A stretch of 64,000 nt of DNA from Rothia sp. (in: high G+C Gram-positive bacteria) (GCF_030540545.1 NZ_JAUNVZ010000001.1:1-64000), one strand, 5' to 3'. Positions 1-8,995 are shown, counted from the first letter of the stretch. The notes: generated by a model not told the origin, from the sequence alone. Made by a program: numbers and translations.

Positions 1-148
1 ACAAACCACACCCAACATCAACACCACAACTAGGTGAATCAACCAGGAAGGTTATTTTCAGTTTTCGTCACCGTCTCGCGGCGACTCATATAACTATACA
101 GGCTTTGAGGAGGTCGTGCAACTCGATATTGCATGAAGTGAGTCACAT

Positions 149-182
149 GTATATGGAGGGTGCTAACGCACCCTCCATATAC
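149..182 (-). terminator. Hairpin downstream of dnaB
   Basis: A 15-bp perfect stem (GTATATGGAGGGTGC and its complement) closes on the loop TAAC, 39 bases past the dnaB stop. There is no T-run after it on the minus strand, so it may work with Rho or as an RNA end protector. The first 148 bases of the window hold no gene I can recognise. Confidence 0.6.
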
Positions 183-220
183 CCTTCCACCCCTCATCTA
201 TACCTCTATAGAGAGAAGAC

Positions 221-1585
221 CTAAGCTCCGCGAGGCTCCTCAATATTAGGAGCAAGGTTCGTAAAGCGAGAGTACTTACCCTGGAAGCCCAGAGAAATAG
301 TCTTCGTAGGACCACCGCGGTGCTTGGCAATAATCATGTCCGCCTCACCCACACGAGGAGAATCAGGATCGTACATATCCTCACGATGCAGCAAAATCAC
401 CATATCCGCATCCTGCTCAATAGAACCAGACTCACGCAGATCCGAAATCATCGGGCGCTTATCCGTACGCTGCTCAGAACCACGGTTCAACTGGGACAGA
501 GCAATCACGGGAACCTCAAGCTCCTTAGCCAAAAGCTTGAGACTACGAGAGAACTCAGAAACCTCTTGCTGACGAGACTCCACACGCTTACCCGAAGACA
601 TGAGCTGCAAATAGTCCAAAACCACCAGCTGCAAATTATTGCGCTGCTTGAGACGACGGCACTTTGCGCGAATCTCCATCAGCGTCATATTCGGAGAGTC
701 ATCAATAAATAGGGGTGCGGACTGCATCTTGCCCTGAGCCAGACTCAGACGAGACCAACCGTCATACTCCTCCAGCTCACCCTTCTTCAGGCGACCCATG
801 GATAGCTTGGCCTCAGCGGAAATAATACGTATAGCAAGCTCCGTATGACTCATTTCCAAAGAGAAGAACGCGGTAGTCATATTGTGCTTAATCGCGGCAG
901 AACGCGCGAAGTCCAGCGCCAGAGTCGACTTACCCACACCGGGACGCGCCGCAATCACAATCATCTGACCCGGATGCAGGCCACCGGTAAGATCATCAAA
1001 CTCCGCAAAATCGGTGGGCACACCGTACACACCATCGGGGCGGTCCGCATTTGCCTGGATTTCCTGAACGGTTGCTTCCAGAACCTCAGAGAACGGCTTG
1101 TAATCATCCGATGCATTACCATCGGAGACCGCATAAATCTCAGCCTGAGCAGCATCCACCAGCTGGTCCACCTCGGCATCGCCATCATAGCCAAGGCGCG
1201 CAATCTTAGTACCCGCCTCAATCAGACGACGCATAATCGCGTGGTTCTTGACGATATCGGCATAGTAGGCGCTAGAGGCCGCGGTAGGCACAGTATTGGT
1301 CAGAGTATCCAGGTATACTGCGCCACCGGCACGGGTCAGCTCACCCTGCTTCTTGAGCTGAGCTGCAACCGTCACCGGGTCGGCGGGCTCACCGTGGCCG
1401 TAGAGGGATAGAATCGCCTCATAGATCAGCTCATGCGCGGGCTTATAGAAGTCCCCGGCGCGCAGCACCTCAACCACATCGGCAATAGCGTCTTTGGAGA
1501 GCAGCATGCCGCCCAGCACCGATTGCTCAGCAACCTCATCATGAGGCATAGAGCGAGCGCCATATTCGACGGGGGATTCAGACAT
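221..1585 (-). CDS. dnaB: Replicative DNA helicase DnaB
   Basis: Hexameric helicase that unwinds DNA ahead of the replisome, using ATP. The 454-residue protein has the N-terminal DnaB domain (about residues 15-120) and the RecA-like C-terminal motor. Walker A is ARPGVGKST at 213-221, FSLEMS at 241-246, and Walker B VVLDYLQLM at about 321-329. No intein interrupts the motor. I chose the ATG at 1585 because GGAGG lies 8 bases before it; an in-frame TTG five codons upstream has no such site. In many actinobacteria dnaB directly follows rplI; here about 4.8 kb of other genes lie between them. The partner loader gene (dciA) is in the same window. Confidence 0.97.
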   Translation of the reverse strand: MSESPVEYGARSMPHDEVAEQSVLGGMLLSKDAIADVVEVLRAGDFYKPAHELIYEAILSLYGHGEPADPVTVAAQLKKQGELTRAGGAVYLDTLTNTVPTAASSAYYADIVKNHAIMRRLIEAGTKIARLGYDGDAEVDQLVDAAQAEIYAVSDGNASDDYKPFSEVLEATVQEIQANADRPDGVYGVPTDFAEFDDLTGGLHPGQMIVIAARPGVGKSTLALDFARSAAIKHNMTTAFFSLEMSHTELAIRIISAEAKLSMGRLKKGELEEYDGWSRLSLAQGKMQSAPLFIDDSPNMTLMEIRAKCRRLKQRNNLQLVVLDYLQLMSSGKRVESRQQEVSEFSRSLKLLAKELEVPVIALSQLNRGSEQRTDKRPMISDLRESGSIEQDADMVILLHREDMYDPDSPRVGEADMIIAKHRGGPTKTISLGFQGKYSRFTNLAPNIEEPRGA

Positions 1586-1715
1586 GAAAAACTCCTCCAA
1601 GAAAACTACGGGTCATAGGGTCATGGGGCAGAGACACAGCTCTGCCTTCCCCTATTATCCCCCATGATGGCGCCAGCAGGCAGCAATTAATCCCGAATGA
1701 GCGCAGGGCTAAAGG

Positions 1716-1775
1716 AATAGAGAATGATGCCCCGGGTGCACGGCAGGTGCCGAACCCGAGGCATCATTCTCTATT
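1716..1775 (-). terminator. Long hairpin between methyltransferase gene and dnaB
   Basis: A 16-bp perfect stem, AATAGAGAATGATGCC at 1716-1731 and its complement at 1760-1775, encloses a 28-base loop that itself can fold (GGCAC / GTGCC). It lies downstream of the methyltransferase gene and upstream of dnaB, so it probably separates the two leftward transcripts. Confidence 0.6.
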
Positions 1776-1828
1776 GTTCTCTATGTATCTCCACGAGTCT
1801 CATCTACCGAGCCCACAGGGCAAAGGAT

Positions 1829-2632
1829 TTATGCTTCCTTCTTGCGCAGCACCAAACCAATAGCACCCATGTGATCGGCGTGCTTGCGGAAGGTTGCGCG
1901 CATGCCCAGAACACGCTCGCGAATCTGGGGCTTACGTGCCAGGTTGAAGAGAATCTTAGCCATGCCCACGCCCTCGTCAGCAATCATGCGCTTGGGTTCC
2001 AGCAGAGCCATATCGGTCTGGTACATATCCACGACCTCGAAACCTGCCTCTTCAGCCAGGCGAGTCCACTCGCTCACGGTCAGCGGGCGGGCATTCACGC
2101 GGATGCTACGCGCCAGATCGCGCTGGATCTCCTGCTGGATTTCCGGGCGCAGGTAATCGGGGGTCAGGCTCAGCTCGTGAATAGCGTAGAAACCGCCGGG
2201 ACGCAGGATGCGCGCTGCTTCCTTCATAATGTCCAGCTTGTGGTGGTCAGTCTGCATGGTCAGCATTGCTTCACCCACGACCACGTCAAAGCTTTCGGAG
2301 GGCAGGCCGGTTTCTTCTGCGCTAGCGTTGACCACACGGTAATTGGGGTGGTTTGCTGCATCAATGCGCTCACGGACGATTTCAGCTGCTTTGGGATCCA
2401 GGTCGACACCGGTGTAGGTTGCCGGCTGCCGCTTGACGATTTCCAGGGCGGTAATGCCCAGACCGGGTGCGAACTCTACGACATCAATCTCGCCGCCCAG
2501 AACGCGGCGCAGCAGAAATTCAGTGGTTTCGCGGCCGCCGGGGCGCAGGACCTTCTTACCGAGCTGTGCCAGAAGCCAGTGGCCGGCTGCCTTTTCTGCC
2601 GGACGGTCGGTGCCGGGTACGTTCTGTGCCAT
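1829..2632 (-). CDS. Class I SAM-dependent methyltransferase
   Basis: A 267-residue predicted soluble methyltransferase. The SAM-binding motif I VVEFAPGLGITALEI lies near residues 50-64, the acidic end of strand 2 is GVDLDPKA, and post-motif II is FDVVVGEAMLTM, followed by ILRPGGFYAIHE. These show a Rossmann-fold type 11 methyltransferase but not its substrate. The start at 2632 is preceded by AAAGGAG at 9 bases; a longer reading frame begins upstream without a ribosome site. It has no operon partner: about 1 kb without genes lies upstream and dnaB, behind a hairpin, downstream. Confidence 0.85.
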   Translation of the reverse strand: MAQNVPGTDRPAEKAAGHWLLAQLGKKVLRPGGRETTEFLLRRVLGGEIDVVEFAPGLGITALEIVKRQPATYTGVDLDPKAAEIVRERIDAANHPNYRVVNASAEETGLPSESFDVVVGEAMLTMQTDHHKLDIMKEAARILRPGGFYAIHELSLTPDYLRPEIQQEIQRDLARSIRVNARPLTVSEWTRLAEEAGFEVVDMYQTDMALLEPKRMIADEGVGMAKILFNLARKPQIRERVLGMRATFRKHADHMGAIGLVLRKKEA

Positions 2633-2878
2633 GCGTAGATCTCCTTTAATTCGCAGTGCATATAATTTGCATCGGTTGGGCAAGATTAATTGTATTCTAC
2701 TCCCCCGCCGCCCGGGCTATCAATTTCTACAGTGAGCACTACGGAATATGAACTCTAGGGTGACCTGAGATAGGCATGAGTTCTGCAGCCAGGCTCTCGG
2801 GGCGCGCTCAGCGGCGAGCGCCCAGTCCCAGGCAGATCCGGGCAGGTGCTGTGGCGCGGAGAGATCAAGCTTAAAAGA

Positions 2879-2912
2879 GAATGGGGAGAAGTCCGAAGAC
2901 CTCTCCCCATTC
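2879..2912. terminator. Intergenic hairpin
   Basis: GAATGGGGAGA and its complement TCTCCCCATTC form an 11-bp stem around a loop of about 12 bases. It lies in the long gene-free stretch upstream of the methyltransferase gene, with no clear transcript to terminate. Its role is unknown; it is the first of two similar hairpin units here. Confidence 0.4.
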
Positions 2913-3417
2913 ATCACACACACATACATACGAAAATCAGAGCCACTTCCGCTATGGAAGTCCAACTTTCTTCGTAGGTTCTCTCGAACCCACTGATATA
3001 ACTATGAGGCATCCACCTTTATTCCCAATTTGTGAAAACTGAAAGAACCCTGTGAATGCATGGGATTGTGTGGGTTCATGTGGGAAAGTAGAGCCAGACC
3101 ACCCCTAGAATCCCACGTAAAACCACATATAGGCTTATTGCGGAGGAAATCTATGCTCTGAGTGAAGAGGGAAAATCTATAGAAATTTTCAAAAATTTTC
3201 TGGATATACGCCCCAATACGGTCCCTCTACAAGTCTTGAAGGCAGCTTTTCTGCGCTGCGCGGCTCTGTTCTTTCAACAATTCACTCAGGTACAGAGTCT
3301 GTCTAGCGGATCGTGAAAGCTACTTCTATGAGGCTCCTGGAGGATTATCCTCTTGAGATGGTTGCTCCGCGCTCTTGCTCTTCTGAGATTCCCGCGCTCA
3401 ATCCATCTCGAGATTAA

Positions 3418-3462
3418 AAGCAGAAGGGCGAAACCTTCATTTGAGGTTTCGCCCTTCTGCTT
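3418..3462 (-). terminator. Terminator of the 105-residue membrane protein gene
   Basis: A 19-bp perfect stem starting AAGCAGAAGGGCG with a 7-base loop. On the minus strand it is followed by TTTTAAT, so it fits a Rho-independent terminator about 180 bases past the stop of the gene at 3639-3956. Confidence 0.7.
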
Positions 3463-3638
3463 CGTATCTAACACTCTTTGTCAGATATACGAAACACACA
3501 CATTCACATCGCAGTCCTCTCGAACCAACACTTATAGTAAACACCAGCTACCTGAACAAAGGATTGTGTTTAGCTGGAAGAATGCTGGGAGAGCGCTCCC
3601 AGAAGCCTGTGAACGCACCTCTAGCCTTCTGAAACCGC

Positions 3639-3956
3639 CTATACAGACGGGTTAACCACCAACGAAAACATAATGACCGAGAAAGGATTGAGCAGAAAAG
3701 TCGCCGCAGCCAGCACAATATTCTGCCAGCGGTAGGAGCGGAAACGAACCAAACCCACCAGGGCACAGGAGAGGCCAATCAGGGAACTAATCGTACCGAC
3801 AATCATGCACAGTGCCCACAGGCCGGCTGCCGCATCCGGGCTCATCGATAAAGGGATAAACATGAGTGCCGAGGACACCAGAGTCACAACGGTAAAAATA
3901 GCACTCGTTATGCACAGCTGAGCGCTAGAAGAACGGGGAGCAGAAGATTTAGCCAT
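3639..3956 (-). CDS. Small multi-pass membrane protein, function unknown
   Basis: A 105-residue protein with three hydrophobic stretches: about residues 12-35, 43-70 and 80-102. The N-terminus is short and basic (MAKSSAPRS). No catalytic motif is visible and I do not recognise the family. It stands alone, transcribed leftwards, with a good terminator downstream and the ABC exporter genes upstream (gap 118 bases). The start lacks a strong ribosome site, so it is less certain than the frame. Confidence 0.65.
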   Translation of the reverse strand: MAKSSAPRSSSAQLCITSAIFTVVTLVSSALMFIPLSMSPDAAAGLWALCMIVGTISSLIGLSCALVGLVRFRSYRWQNIVLAAATFLLNPFSVIMFSLVVNPSV

Positions 3957-4074
3957 ATACCCAGAGTACCGGAGCTGGGACGCACAGGGTATTTAAAAGG
4001 CTCGGGCGGGTAGTGTTCTACCCGCCCGAACCTTCAGTTATTTCTTGTAGACAGGACTCGCCTATATCCAGATT

Positions 4075-4971
4075 CTAATCATCTAGACGCAGACGCAACC
4101 ATCCCGCTACCAACGGCACCAGACCCCACGCCATAAAGCAGAGAGTACGCACCGTATGGTTTGGATCGCTGACCTTATCAATATCATGGGTCATTATCAT
4201 ATTGCCCAGATTCGAGGGAGTATATACCGTAATATCCTTGACCCACTCGACCCCGCTAAATACAGCCAGCAGCAGGGGAAGCACGAAAAGCAGCACAACA
4301 GCCACCACAATACCTCCCACATTGGATCGCAGCAGAGCACCCAGACCAAGACCCATCCAGCTCAACACCACCATATGCAGGCCTACCAGGGCAAAAAGAC
4401 GGTACATGCCGCCGTCCATCTCGGGGCGAATTGCCTCGGGCAGAATGGGAAGACCCAGTACAAAACCTAATATCGAGCCCGCATAGCCCAGGATAAAAGC
4501 CACCACGCTAATAGAAATAGTCTTAGCCAGCAGCAGTAGTCCTCGACGTGGCACGGCAATCAAGGATGATTGAATGGAACCGGTAGAGTACTCCGTGGCT
4601 ATAAAGTTCACTGCCGCCGAGAGGAAAAGCAGACCGCCTAAGGTGGCACCGGCAGCCGCCGGATAAAACACCACCTGCTTGAGCTGCTCCGCCACAGCCT
4701 CGGGCGGTAGAGCCGAACCACCCCAGGGAATCATATCCCCCGGTTTTGCGTGCTGAATACGGTCGTAGGTCATGGAGAGAGTCCACGCGTACAGGGCACC
4801 AAAGCCCGCCATAAGTGCCAGAGCCACCAGGAAAAGGATCCTCGGGGAGGGCAAGGTGCGTAGTTTATAGTGCTCCCCGCGGAGCACTCCAATCACTGAG
4901 AGTTTGGGTGCGCGGGACGCGCTCTTTTGTGCAGAAAGTTGTGCGGGGAGAGTGGAGGGTGCGACAGTCAT
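4075..4971 (-). CDS. ABC-2 type transporter permease
   Basis: Membrane subunit (298 residues) of an ABC exporter, translated right after its ATPase with a 2-base gap. It has about six hydrophobic segments: one near residues 45-65, then, after a long extracytoplasmic loop, a group from about 110 to 245 and one near the C-terminus (AWGLVPLVAGWLRLRL). The short cytoplasmic N-terminus carries Ala/Ser-rich residues. This is the architecture of bacitracin- or lantibiotic-resistance style and BcrB/NatB-like permeases. The cargo cannot be read from sequence. Confidence 0.85.
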   Translation of the reverse strand: MTVAPSTLPAQLSAQKSASRAPKLSVIGVLRGEHYKLRTLPSPRILFLVALALMAGFGALYAWTLSMTYDRIQHAKPGDMIPWGGSALPPEAVAEQLKQVVFYPAAAGATLGGLLFLSAAVNFIATEYSTGSIQSSLIAVPRRGLLLLAKTISISVVAFILGYAGSILGFVLGLPILPEAIRPEMDGGMYRLFALVGLHMVVLSWMGLGLGALLRSNVGGIVVAVVLLFVLPLLLAVFSGVEWVKDITVYTPSNLGNMIMTHDIDKVSDPNHTVRTLCFMAWGLVPLVAGWLRLRLDD

Positions 4972-4973
4972 GA

Positions 4974-5972
4974 TTACTCCTTTCCTGCCGGTGTCGAGGC
5001 GGAAGACTCCTGCCAGGGGATATCTGATGCGGGCGCTGAGGGCTCTTCTACCGGGGCAACCGAAGACTTGGGAAACAAGGAGCTATATTCTTCTTCCCCA
5101 CGGGTAAGCCGCAAATATACATCTTCCAGGGTTGCTTTGCGAGAGGAAAGCTCATAGACGAGGATCCGCTCATCCAGCGCAAGGCGGGCAATTTCCTCCG
5201 CGGGTGCCTGCACCATGAGAGCGTCATGTTCTAAAGGCTCCGTGGCAATGGAGCGGGAGTGCAGAAGATTCTGCAGGCGTTCGCGTTCATCGGTTCGCAC
5301 CATGAAGCGATGCTCGCTGACCCGGTCGAGCAGCTGCTGCATGGAGGTATGCTCCAGCAGTCGACCGCGACCAATAATAATAAGGTCGTCAGCGGTCAGC
5401 TGCATTTCGCTCATCAGGTGCGAGGAAATCAGTACGGCTTTACCCTCGGAGGCGAGGTAGTGCGCCAGCTGGCGAACCCACACAACACCTTCCGGGTCGA
5501 GACCGTTGACGGGTTCATCCAGAATAATGTTTTGCGGGTCTCCCAAAAGTACCGAGGCGATACCTAAACGCTGGGTCATACCCAGGGAAAATTTACCCAC
5601 TTTACGGTTGGCAACAGAGGAAATACCCGTCAGCTCCAGCACTTCTTTGATGCGGGAGACGGGGATGGAGTGAGTGAGCGCCAGGGTGCGCAGGTGCTGG
5701 TATGCGCTGCGACCGGGGTGGAAGGATTTACCGTCAAGCAGCGCGCCAACACTGGTCATGGGGGATGCGAGGGTGCGGTAGGGTACATTATCGACCAGTG
5801 CTGTACCGGAATTGGCGTGTTCCAGCCCGGTAATAAGGCGCATGGTGGTTGACTTACCCGCGCCGTTGGGGCCAAGGAATCCGGTGACTTTGCCATTGGG
5901 CACCGTGAAGCTGATATTATCAACGGCTACTTTGGAACCGTACTTCTTCGTCAGGTTTTTGACTTCTAACAT
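4974..5972 (-). CDS. ABC transporter ATP-binding protein
   Basis: Nucleotide-binding subunit (332 residues) of the exporter formed with the adjacent permease. Walker A is GPNGAGKST at 34-42, the signature is the variant FSLGMTQR (instead of LSGGQ) near 133, and Walker B plus D-loop is ILDEPVNGLDPEG near 155. The H-loop is ISSHLMSEM. This variant signature is common in BcrA/CcmA-type drug and peptide exporters. After the NBD there is the usual regulatory domain and a Pro/Ser/Glu-rich tail of about 35 residues. An operon with the permease is clear from the 2-base gap. Confidence 0.93.
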   Translation of the reverse strand: MLEVKNLTKKYGSKVAVDNISFTVPNGKVTGFLGPNGAGKSTTMRLITGLEHANSGTALVDNVPYRTLASPMTSVGALLDGKSFHPGRSAYQHLRTLALTHSIPVSRIKEVLELTGISSVANRKVGKFSLGMTQRLGIASVLLGDPQNIILDEPVNGLDPEGVVWVRQLAHYLASEGKAVLISSHLMSEMQLTADDLIIIGRGRLLEHTSMQQLLDRVSEHRFMVRTDERERLQNLLHSRSIATEPLEHDALMVQAPAEEIARLALDERILVYELSSRKATLEDVYLRLTRGEEEYSSLFPKSSVAPVEEPSAPASDIPWQESSASTPAGKE

Positions 5973-6130
5973 TGAAATCTCTTTTCTACAGTATCGACAG
6001 GTGATGCTGTACTTCTAAAATACCCCCGCAACTCCTCTTCTCCTAGCCTATTGCGTATATTACGGAATTATGACGCGAGCCCCCTGAGTGAAACCCCAAT
6101 CCGACAGCTTATCGGGTAGGGGCTTTGCAA

Positions 6131-6146
6131 TGTTTCACGTGAAACG
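6131..6146. other. parS site (one mismatch)
   Basis: TGTTTCACGTGAAACG matches the ParB-binding palindrome TGTTTCACGTGAAACA at 15 of 16 bases. A perfect copy begins 36 bases away. It lies between the ABC exporter and the rplI operon. Confidence 0.85.
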
Positions 6147-6166
6147 TGGAGAGTGCAGTGAGTGAA

Positions 6167-6182
6167 TGTTTCACGTGAAACA
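6167..6182. other. parS site
   Basis: An exact 16-bp ParB-binding palindrome TGTTTCACGTGAAACA, forming a close pair with the copy at 6131. Confidence 0.95.
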
Positions 6183-6323
6183 ATCTGATTAAAGCGCATG
6201 GGACGATGCCCTGGGAGGGACATTCCAGAGTTCGCTTGCGTTCCAGCCCTACCGGATCTAAAGAGCATCATCCCCTGCGGGATCTTTGCTACACCAGAAT
6301 CAGTGAATAGCTCAGGTATAGCA

Positions 6324-6355
6324 AAAGGGGTAGTACCTATAGGTACTACCCCTTT
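6324..6355 (-). terminator. Terminator of the rpsF-ssb-rpsR-rplI operon
   Basis: A 32-bp perfect palindrome without a loop, each arm AAAGGGGTAGTACCTA. It sits 44 bases past the rplI stop and is followed by TTTT on the minus strand. Confidence 0.75.
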
Positions 6356-6398
6356 AGAATCCTAGAAAATTCTAGAATTTTAAGCTATTGCTTATGCA

Positions 6399-6851
6399 TT
6401 ATGCAGCTGCAACAACATCCAGCTCAACGTTAGCAACAACGTCGTCGTGCAGACGAACGGTTACCTGGTGTGCACCGGTGCGCTTGATAGCGGAACCGAG
6501 GTGGATGGTGCGCTTGTCGATGGAGCCAATGCCTGCAGCCTCAACAGCTTCAGCAATTGCCTCAGCCTTGACGGTGCCGAACAGGCGGCCATCTACGCCA
6601 GCCTTGTGAGCAATCACAACGGGCTTAGCGGACAGTGCTGCTGCCAGTGCCTTTGCTTCTTCCAGGGAAGCCTTTGCGCGTGCTGCACGAGCTGCGCGGA
6701 TGGACTCCACCTGCTTCTCGCCGCCTACGGTCCAGGTCACTGCGAAGCCGCGGGGCAGCAGGTAGTTACGTGCGTAACCGTTCTTAACGGTGACAACATC
6801 GCCAGCTGCACCGAGACCGGAAACTTCCTGAGTCAGAATGATCTTAGCCAT
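6399..6851 (-). CDS. rplI: Large ribosomal subunit protein bL9
   Basis: A 150-residue L9, the usual length. It binds 23S rRNA near the L1 stalk and helps keep the reading frame. The N-terminal RNA-binding domain carries the conserved G(D)[15 protein letters not shown] stretch at about 18-33, then a long Ala-rich helix and the C-terminal domain. It is the last gene of the rpsF-ssb-rpsR-rplI operon; the gap to rpsR is 20 bases. Confidence 0.98.
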   Translation of the reverse strand: MAKIILTQEVSGLGAAGDVVTVKNGYARNYLLPRGFAVTWTVGGEKQVESIRAARAARAKASLEEAKALAAALSAKPVVIAHKAGVDGRLFGTVKAEAIAEAVEAAGIGSIDKRTIHLGSAIKRTGAHQVTVRLHDDVVANVELDVVAAA

Positions 6852-6871
6852 GTTCTATACTCTCCTTCTCT

Positions 6872-7108
6872 TTAGCGGCCAGCGCCGGAGTAGGGCAGCA
6901 GTGCAACTTCGCGGGCGTTCTTAATTGCCTGAGCGATCTTGCGCTGTTCCTGAACGGTCACGCCAGTTACGCGGCGAGCGCGGATCTTGCCGCGATCGGA
7001 GATGAACTTGCGCAGCAGAGCGACGTCCTTGTAGTCGATTACGGTGACGTCAGCAGCCTTGAGCGGGTTCTGCTTGGGTTTGGGCTTACGGATTTCAGCC
7101 TTAGCCAT
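6872..7108 (-). CDS. rpsR: Small ribosomal subunit protein bS18, cysteine-free form
   Basis: A 78-residue S18 that pairs with S6 on the 30S platform. The core ([20 protein letters not shown] and [16 protein letters not shown]) is typical. The N-terminus ([13 protein letters not shown]) lacks the Cys pairs of zinc-binding S18 proteins, and the whole protein has no cysteine. Known families have C+ and C- paralogues, the C- type being zinc-independent; this is a C- copy in the main ribosomal operon. Confidence 0.97.
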   Translation of the reverse strand: MAKAEIRKPKPKQNPLKAADVTVIDYKDVALLRKFISDRGKIRARRVTGVTVQEQRKIAQAIKNAREVALLPYSGAGR

Positions 7109-7135
7109 CGTGGTGCTCCTTCATGAGTTTGGGAG

Positions 7136-7156
7136 CCCGCGGCCTTAAACCGCGGG
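7136..7156 (-). other. Hairpin between ssb and rpsR
   Basis: CCCGCGG and CCGCGGG pair around a 7-base loop just upstream of rpsR and its ribosome site, inside the operon. It could be an RNA-processing or attenuation element; no T-run follows. Confidence 0.45.
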
Positions 7157-7197
7157 ATGGATGAATAATTTATGGTGTGAAAGAAAACGTGAACGGT

Positions 7198-7851
7198 TTA
7201 GAACGGGGGTTCGTCGCTAGCAGCGCCGGTTCCCCAGCTGTAGTTACCGCCTGCCTGAGAGCTCCAGGGATCAGCTGCAGGAGCAGACTGAGGCTGTGCC
7301 TGCTGAGGTGCAGGTGCGCTCTGCTGGGCGGGGGCGGAGTTGAAACCGTTGGCGTTGGAGTAACCATTATTGGTGTAGCTCTGCTGTTGGGGAGCGTATC
7401 CCTGTGCAGCGCCGCCTCCAAAGCCATTGTCGCCACCGAAGTTGGACTGCGGGGCGCCTGCGAAGTTGCCACCTGCGCCGTTGCCGCGCGCGGAGCGGGC
7501 TACGTTTGCGGTTGCGTAGCGCAGTGCCGGACCGATTTCTTCGAGTTCTAGCTCGAAGGAGGTGCGGCGTTCGCCTTCTTTCGTCTCATAGGTGCGAGAC
7601 TTCAGGCGACCCTGCGCGATAACGCGGGTACCCTTCTTCAGGGATTCAGCGACGTTTTCTGCGTAGTCGCGCCAGATGGACGCGCGCAGAAAGAGTGCCT
7701 CACCGTCTTCCCACTGGTTCGTTGCACGGTTGAAGGTGCGCGGAGTGGATGCAATCGTGAAGTTTGCTACGGCTACACCATTGGGGGTGTATCGCAGTTC
7801 AGGATCGCTGGTGAGGTTACCGACCACAGTAATGACGGTTTCGCCTGCCAT
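7198..7851 (-). CDS. ssb: Single-stranded DNA-binding protein
   Basis: Tetrameric SSB (217 residues) that coats single-stranded DNA at replication forks and recruits repair proteins. The OB fold covers about residues 1-110, starting [15 protein letters not shown] low-complexity linker rich in Gly, Gln, Ala and Asn follows, and the acidic tip ends DEPPF, the conserved partner-docking tail. It lies between rpsF and rpsR as in most actinobacteria. The linker is long but within the range for the group. Confidence 0.97.
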   Translation of the reverse strand: MAGETVITVVGNLTSDPELRYTPNGVAVANFTIASTPRTFNRATNQWEDGEALFLRASIWRDYAENVAESLKKGTRVIAQGRLKSRTYETKEGERRTSFELELEEIGPALRYATANVARSARGNGAGGNFAGAPQSNFGGDNGFGGGAAQGYAPQQQSYTNNGYSNANGFNSAPAQQSAPAPQQAQPQSAPAADPWSSQAGGNYSWGTGAASDEPPF

Positions 7852-7940
7852 GGATGCCTCCTACTTATGAGATGGGTTCAAGTATGTTAGTTCTAGTTCA
7901 CCATGCTTAACGGACAGGTTAAGCAGGTGAGCTAAAGACC

Positions 7941-8243
7941 TTACTTGGAGATCTTCTGATCTTCCGGGCGGATGATCTTGGTGCGCATGACGGACTCGTT
8001 CAGGTTCAGAACGCGATCGAGCTCAGCTGCGGTCTCGGGGGTTGCGGTGAAGTTAACCACTGCGTAGATACCCTCGGACTTCTTCTGAATTTCGTATGCC
8101 AGGCGACGACGACCCCAGATGTCTACGTTCTCGATAGAACCGCCATCGTTGGTGACGATCTCGAGGAACTTGGACAGCGAAGGCTCAACCGCACGGTCCT
8201 CAACCTCGGGGCTGAGGATAACCATCAGTTCATATGCACGCAT
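7941..8243 (-). CDS. rpsF: Small ribosomal subunit protein bS6
   Basis: A 100-residue S6 beginning [18 protein letters not shown]. It binds S18 in the 30S platform. I set the start at 8243 because GGAGGGG lies 7-8 bases upstream and the family begins at this Met; a longer reading frame upstream adds 19 residues that do not belong to S6. It is the first gene of the operon with ssb, rpsR and rplI. Confidence 0.97.
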   Translation of the reverse strand: MRAYELMVILSPEVEDRAVEPSLSKFLEIVTNDGGSIENVDIWGRRRLAYEIQKKSEGIYAVVNFTATPETAAELDRVLNLNESVMRTKIIRPEDQKISK

Positions 8244-8408
8244 GATTAAACCCCTCCTTTGGGCTAAACGGCTATGGGATTTCCATAGCAGGAGATACAT
8301 GTTGCTTTATCGTGTGCCGCGCACCATGAGGGTGCGCACACAGATTGTTTAAGTTTACACCAGATATAGGCTTAATGACAGTAGAAACGCTGTGATATTA
8401 ACGGGGAC

Positions 8409-8435
8409 ACCCGCACTTCATCATCAAGTGCGGGT
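8409..8435 (-). terminator. Hairpin after the TM2 gene
   Basis: ACCCGCACTT and AAGTGCGGGT form a 10-bp stem with an 8-base loop, 31 bases beyond the TM2 gene stop. It has no T-run. Confidence 0.55.
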
Positions 8436-8465
8436 CTCCCTCAATACCTAGAGCAGTGGATGCGC

Positions 8466-8789
8466 CTAGCGGGCGTTGAGAATAGCAACGCGCAGTATAT
8501 TCGTAAAGGCATCCTTGAAAAGCAGCAGTAGGAGTAAACCGCCCGGTATCCACGGCAGACCCACGGGAGCCAATAGACCCGTAAGGCCGGTAAGGAGCAG
8601 ATAGAAAATGCCCTGGATGGGCTGCGCCAGGTAGAACTTGTGAATACCGAGGGATCCCAGGAAGAACCAAAGGACATAGGTTAGCACCACAGACTTGCGG
8701 TTTACGTAGACGACACGGGTGGGTTCATTGACGTAGGATCGGGGGCCGGGCGCGGAGCCGTGTTGATAGCTTCCAGATGAATAAGCCAT
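8466..8789 (-). CDS. TM2 domain membrane protein
   Basis: A 107-residue protein with a hydrophilic N-terminus (about 1-30, Ser/Gly/Pro/Arg) and a TM2 domain: helix one at about 34-50, then the conserved turn LGIHKFYLAQPIQGIFYLL, then helix two. The TM2 family is found in host-associated and free bacteria and its function is unknown. It is a single gene between the ribosomal operon and a palindromic parS region. Confidence 0.88.
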   Translation of the reverse strand: MAYSSGSYQHGSAPGPRSYVNEPTRVVYVNRKSVVLTYVLWFFLGSLGIHKFYLAQPIQGIFYLLLTGLTGLLAPVGLPWIPGGLLLLLLFKDAFTNILRVAILNAR

Positions 8790-8995
8790 GAGTGATTCCT
8801 TTCGTAGTGAGTATATCTATGTGTTGATGCTTTGAGTATAGGGTTTTTAGCTATGTATCAGCTATGAGATACCCCGGTGATTGACGAGCATTTCTACACA
8901 TATATGCCTACCGTGTATCCCAGTATCTCCCGGAGCTCTGACAACACAAGAGGGGTTTTGGAATCTAGAAGGTATTACAGAGCCTTAAATGGAAA

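Larger units (their letters stand above)
2633..3638. other. About 1 kb without a recognisable gene
   Basis: Short open frames occur on both strands, but none has a convincing start, codon use or family match. The stretch holds two hairpins (2879-2912 and 3418-3462). Each is followed by a CACACACA-containing run and, some 70-80 bases later, by a CTCTCGAACC block (near 2987 and 3516). The duplicated arrangement looks like noncoding or decayed sequence. I could not match it to a known RNA family; the bacterial SRP RNA core was looked for and not seen. Confidence 0.5.

Noticed and set aside
2780-2880. Possible SRP RNA or other structured RNA
   Set aside because: GC-rich inverted segments are present, but the GGTCAGGTCCGGAAGGAAGCAGC-type core (shortened here in description) is not.
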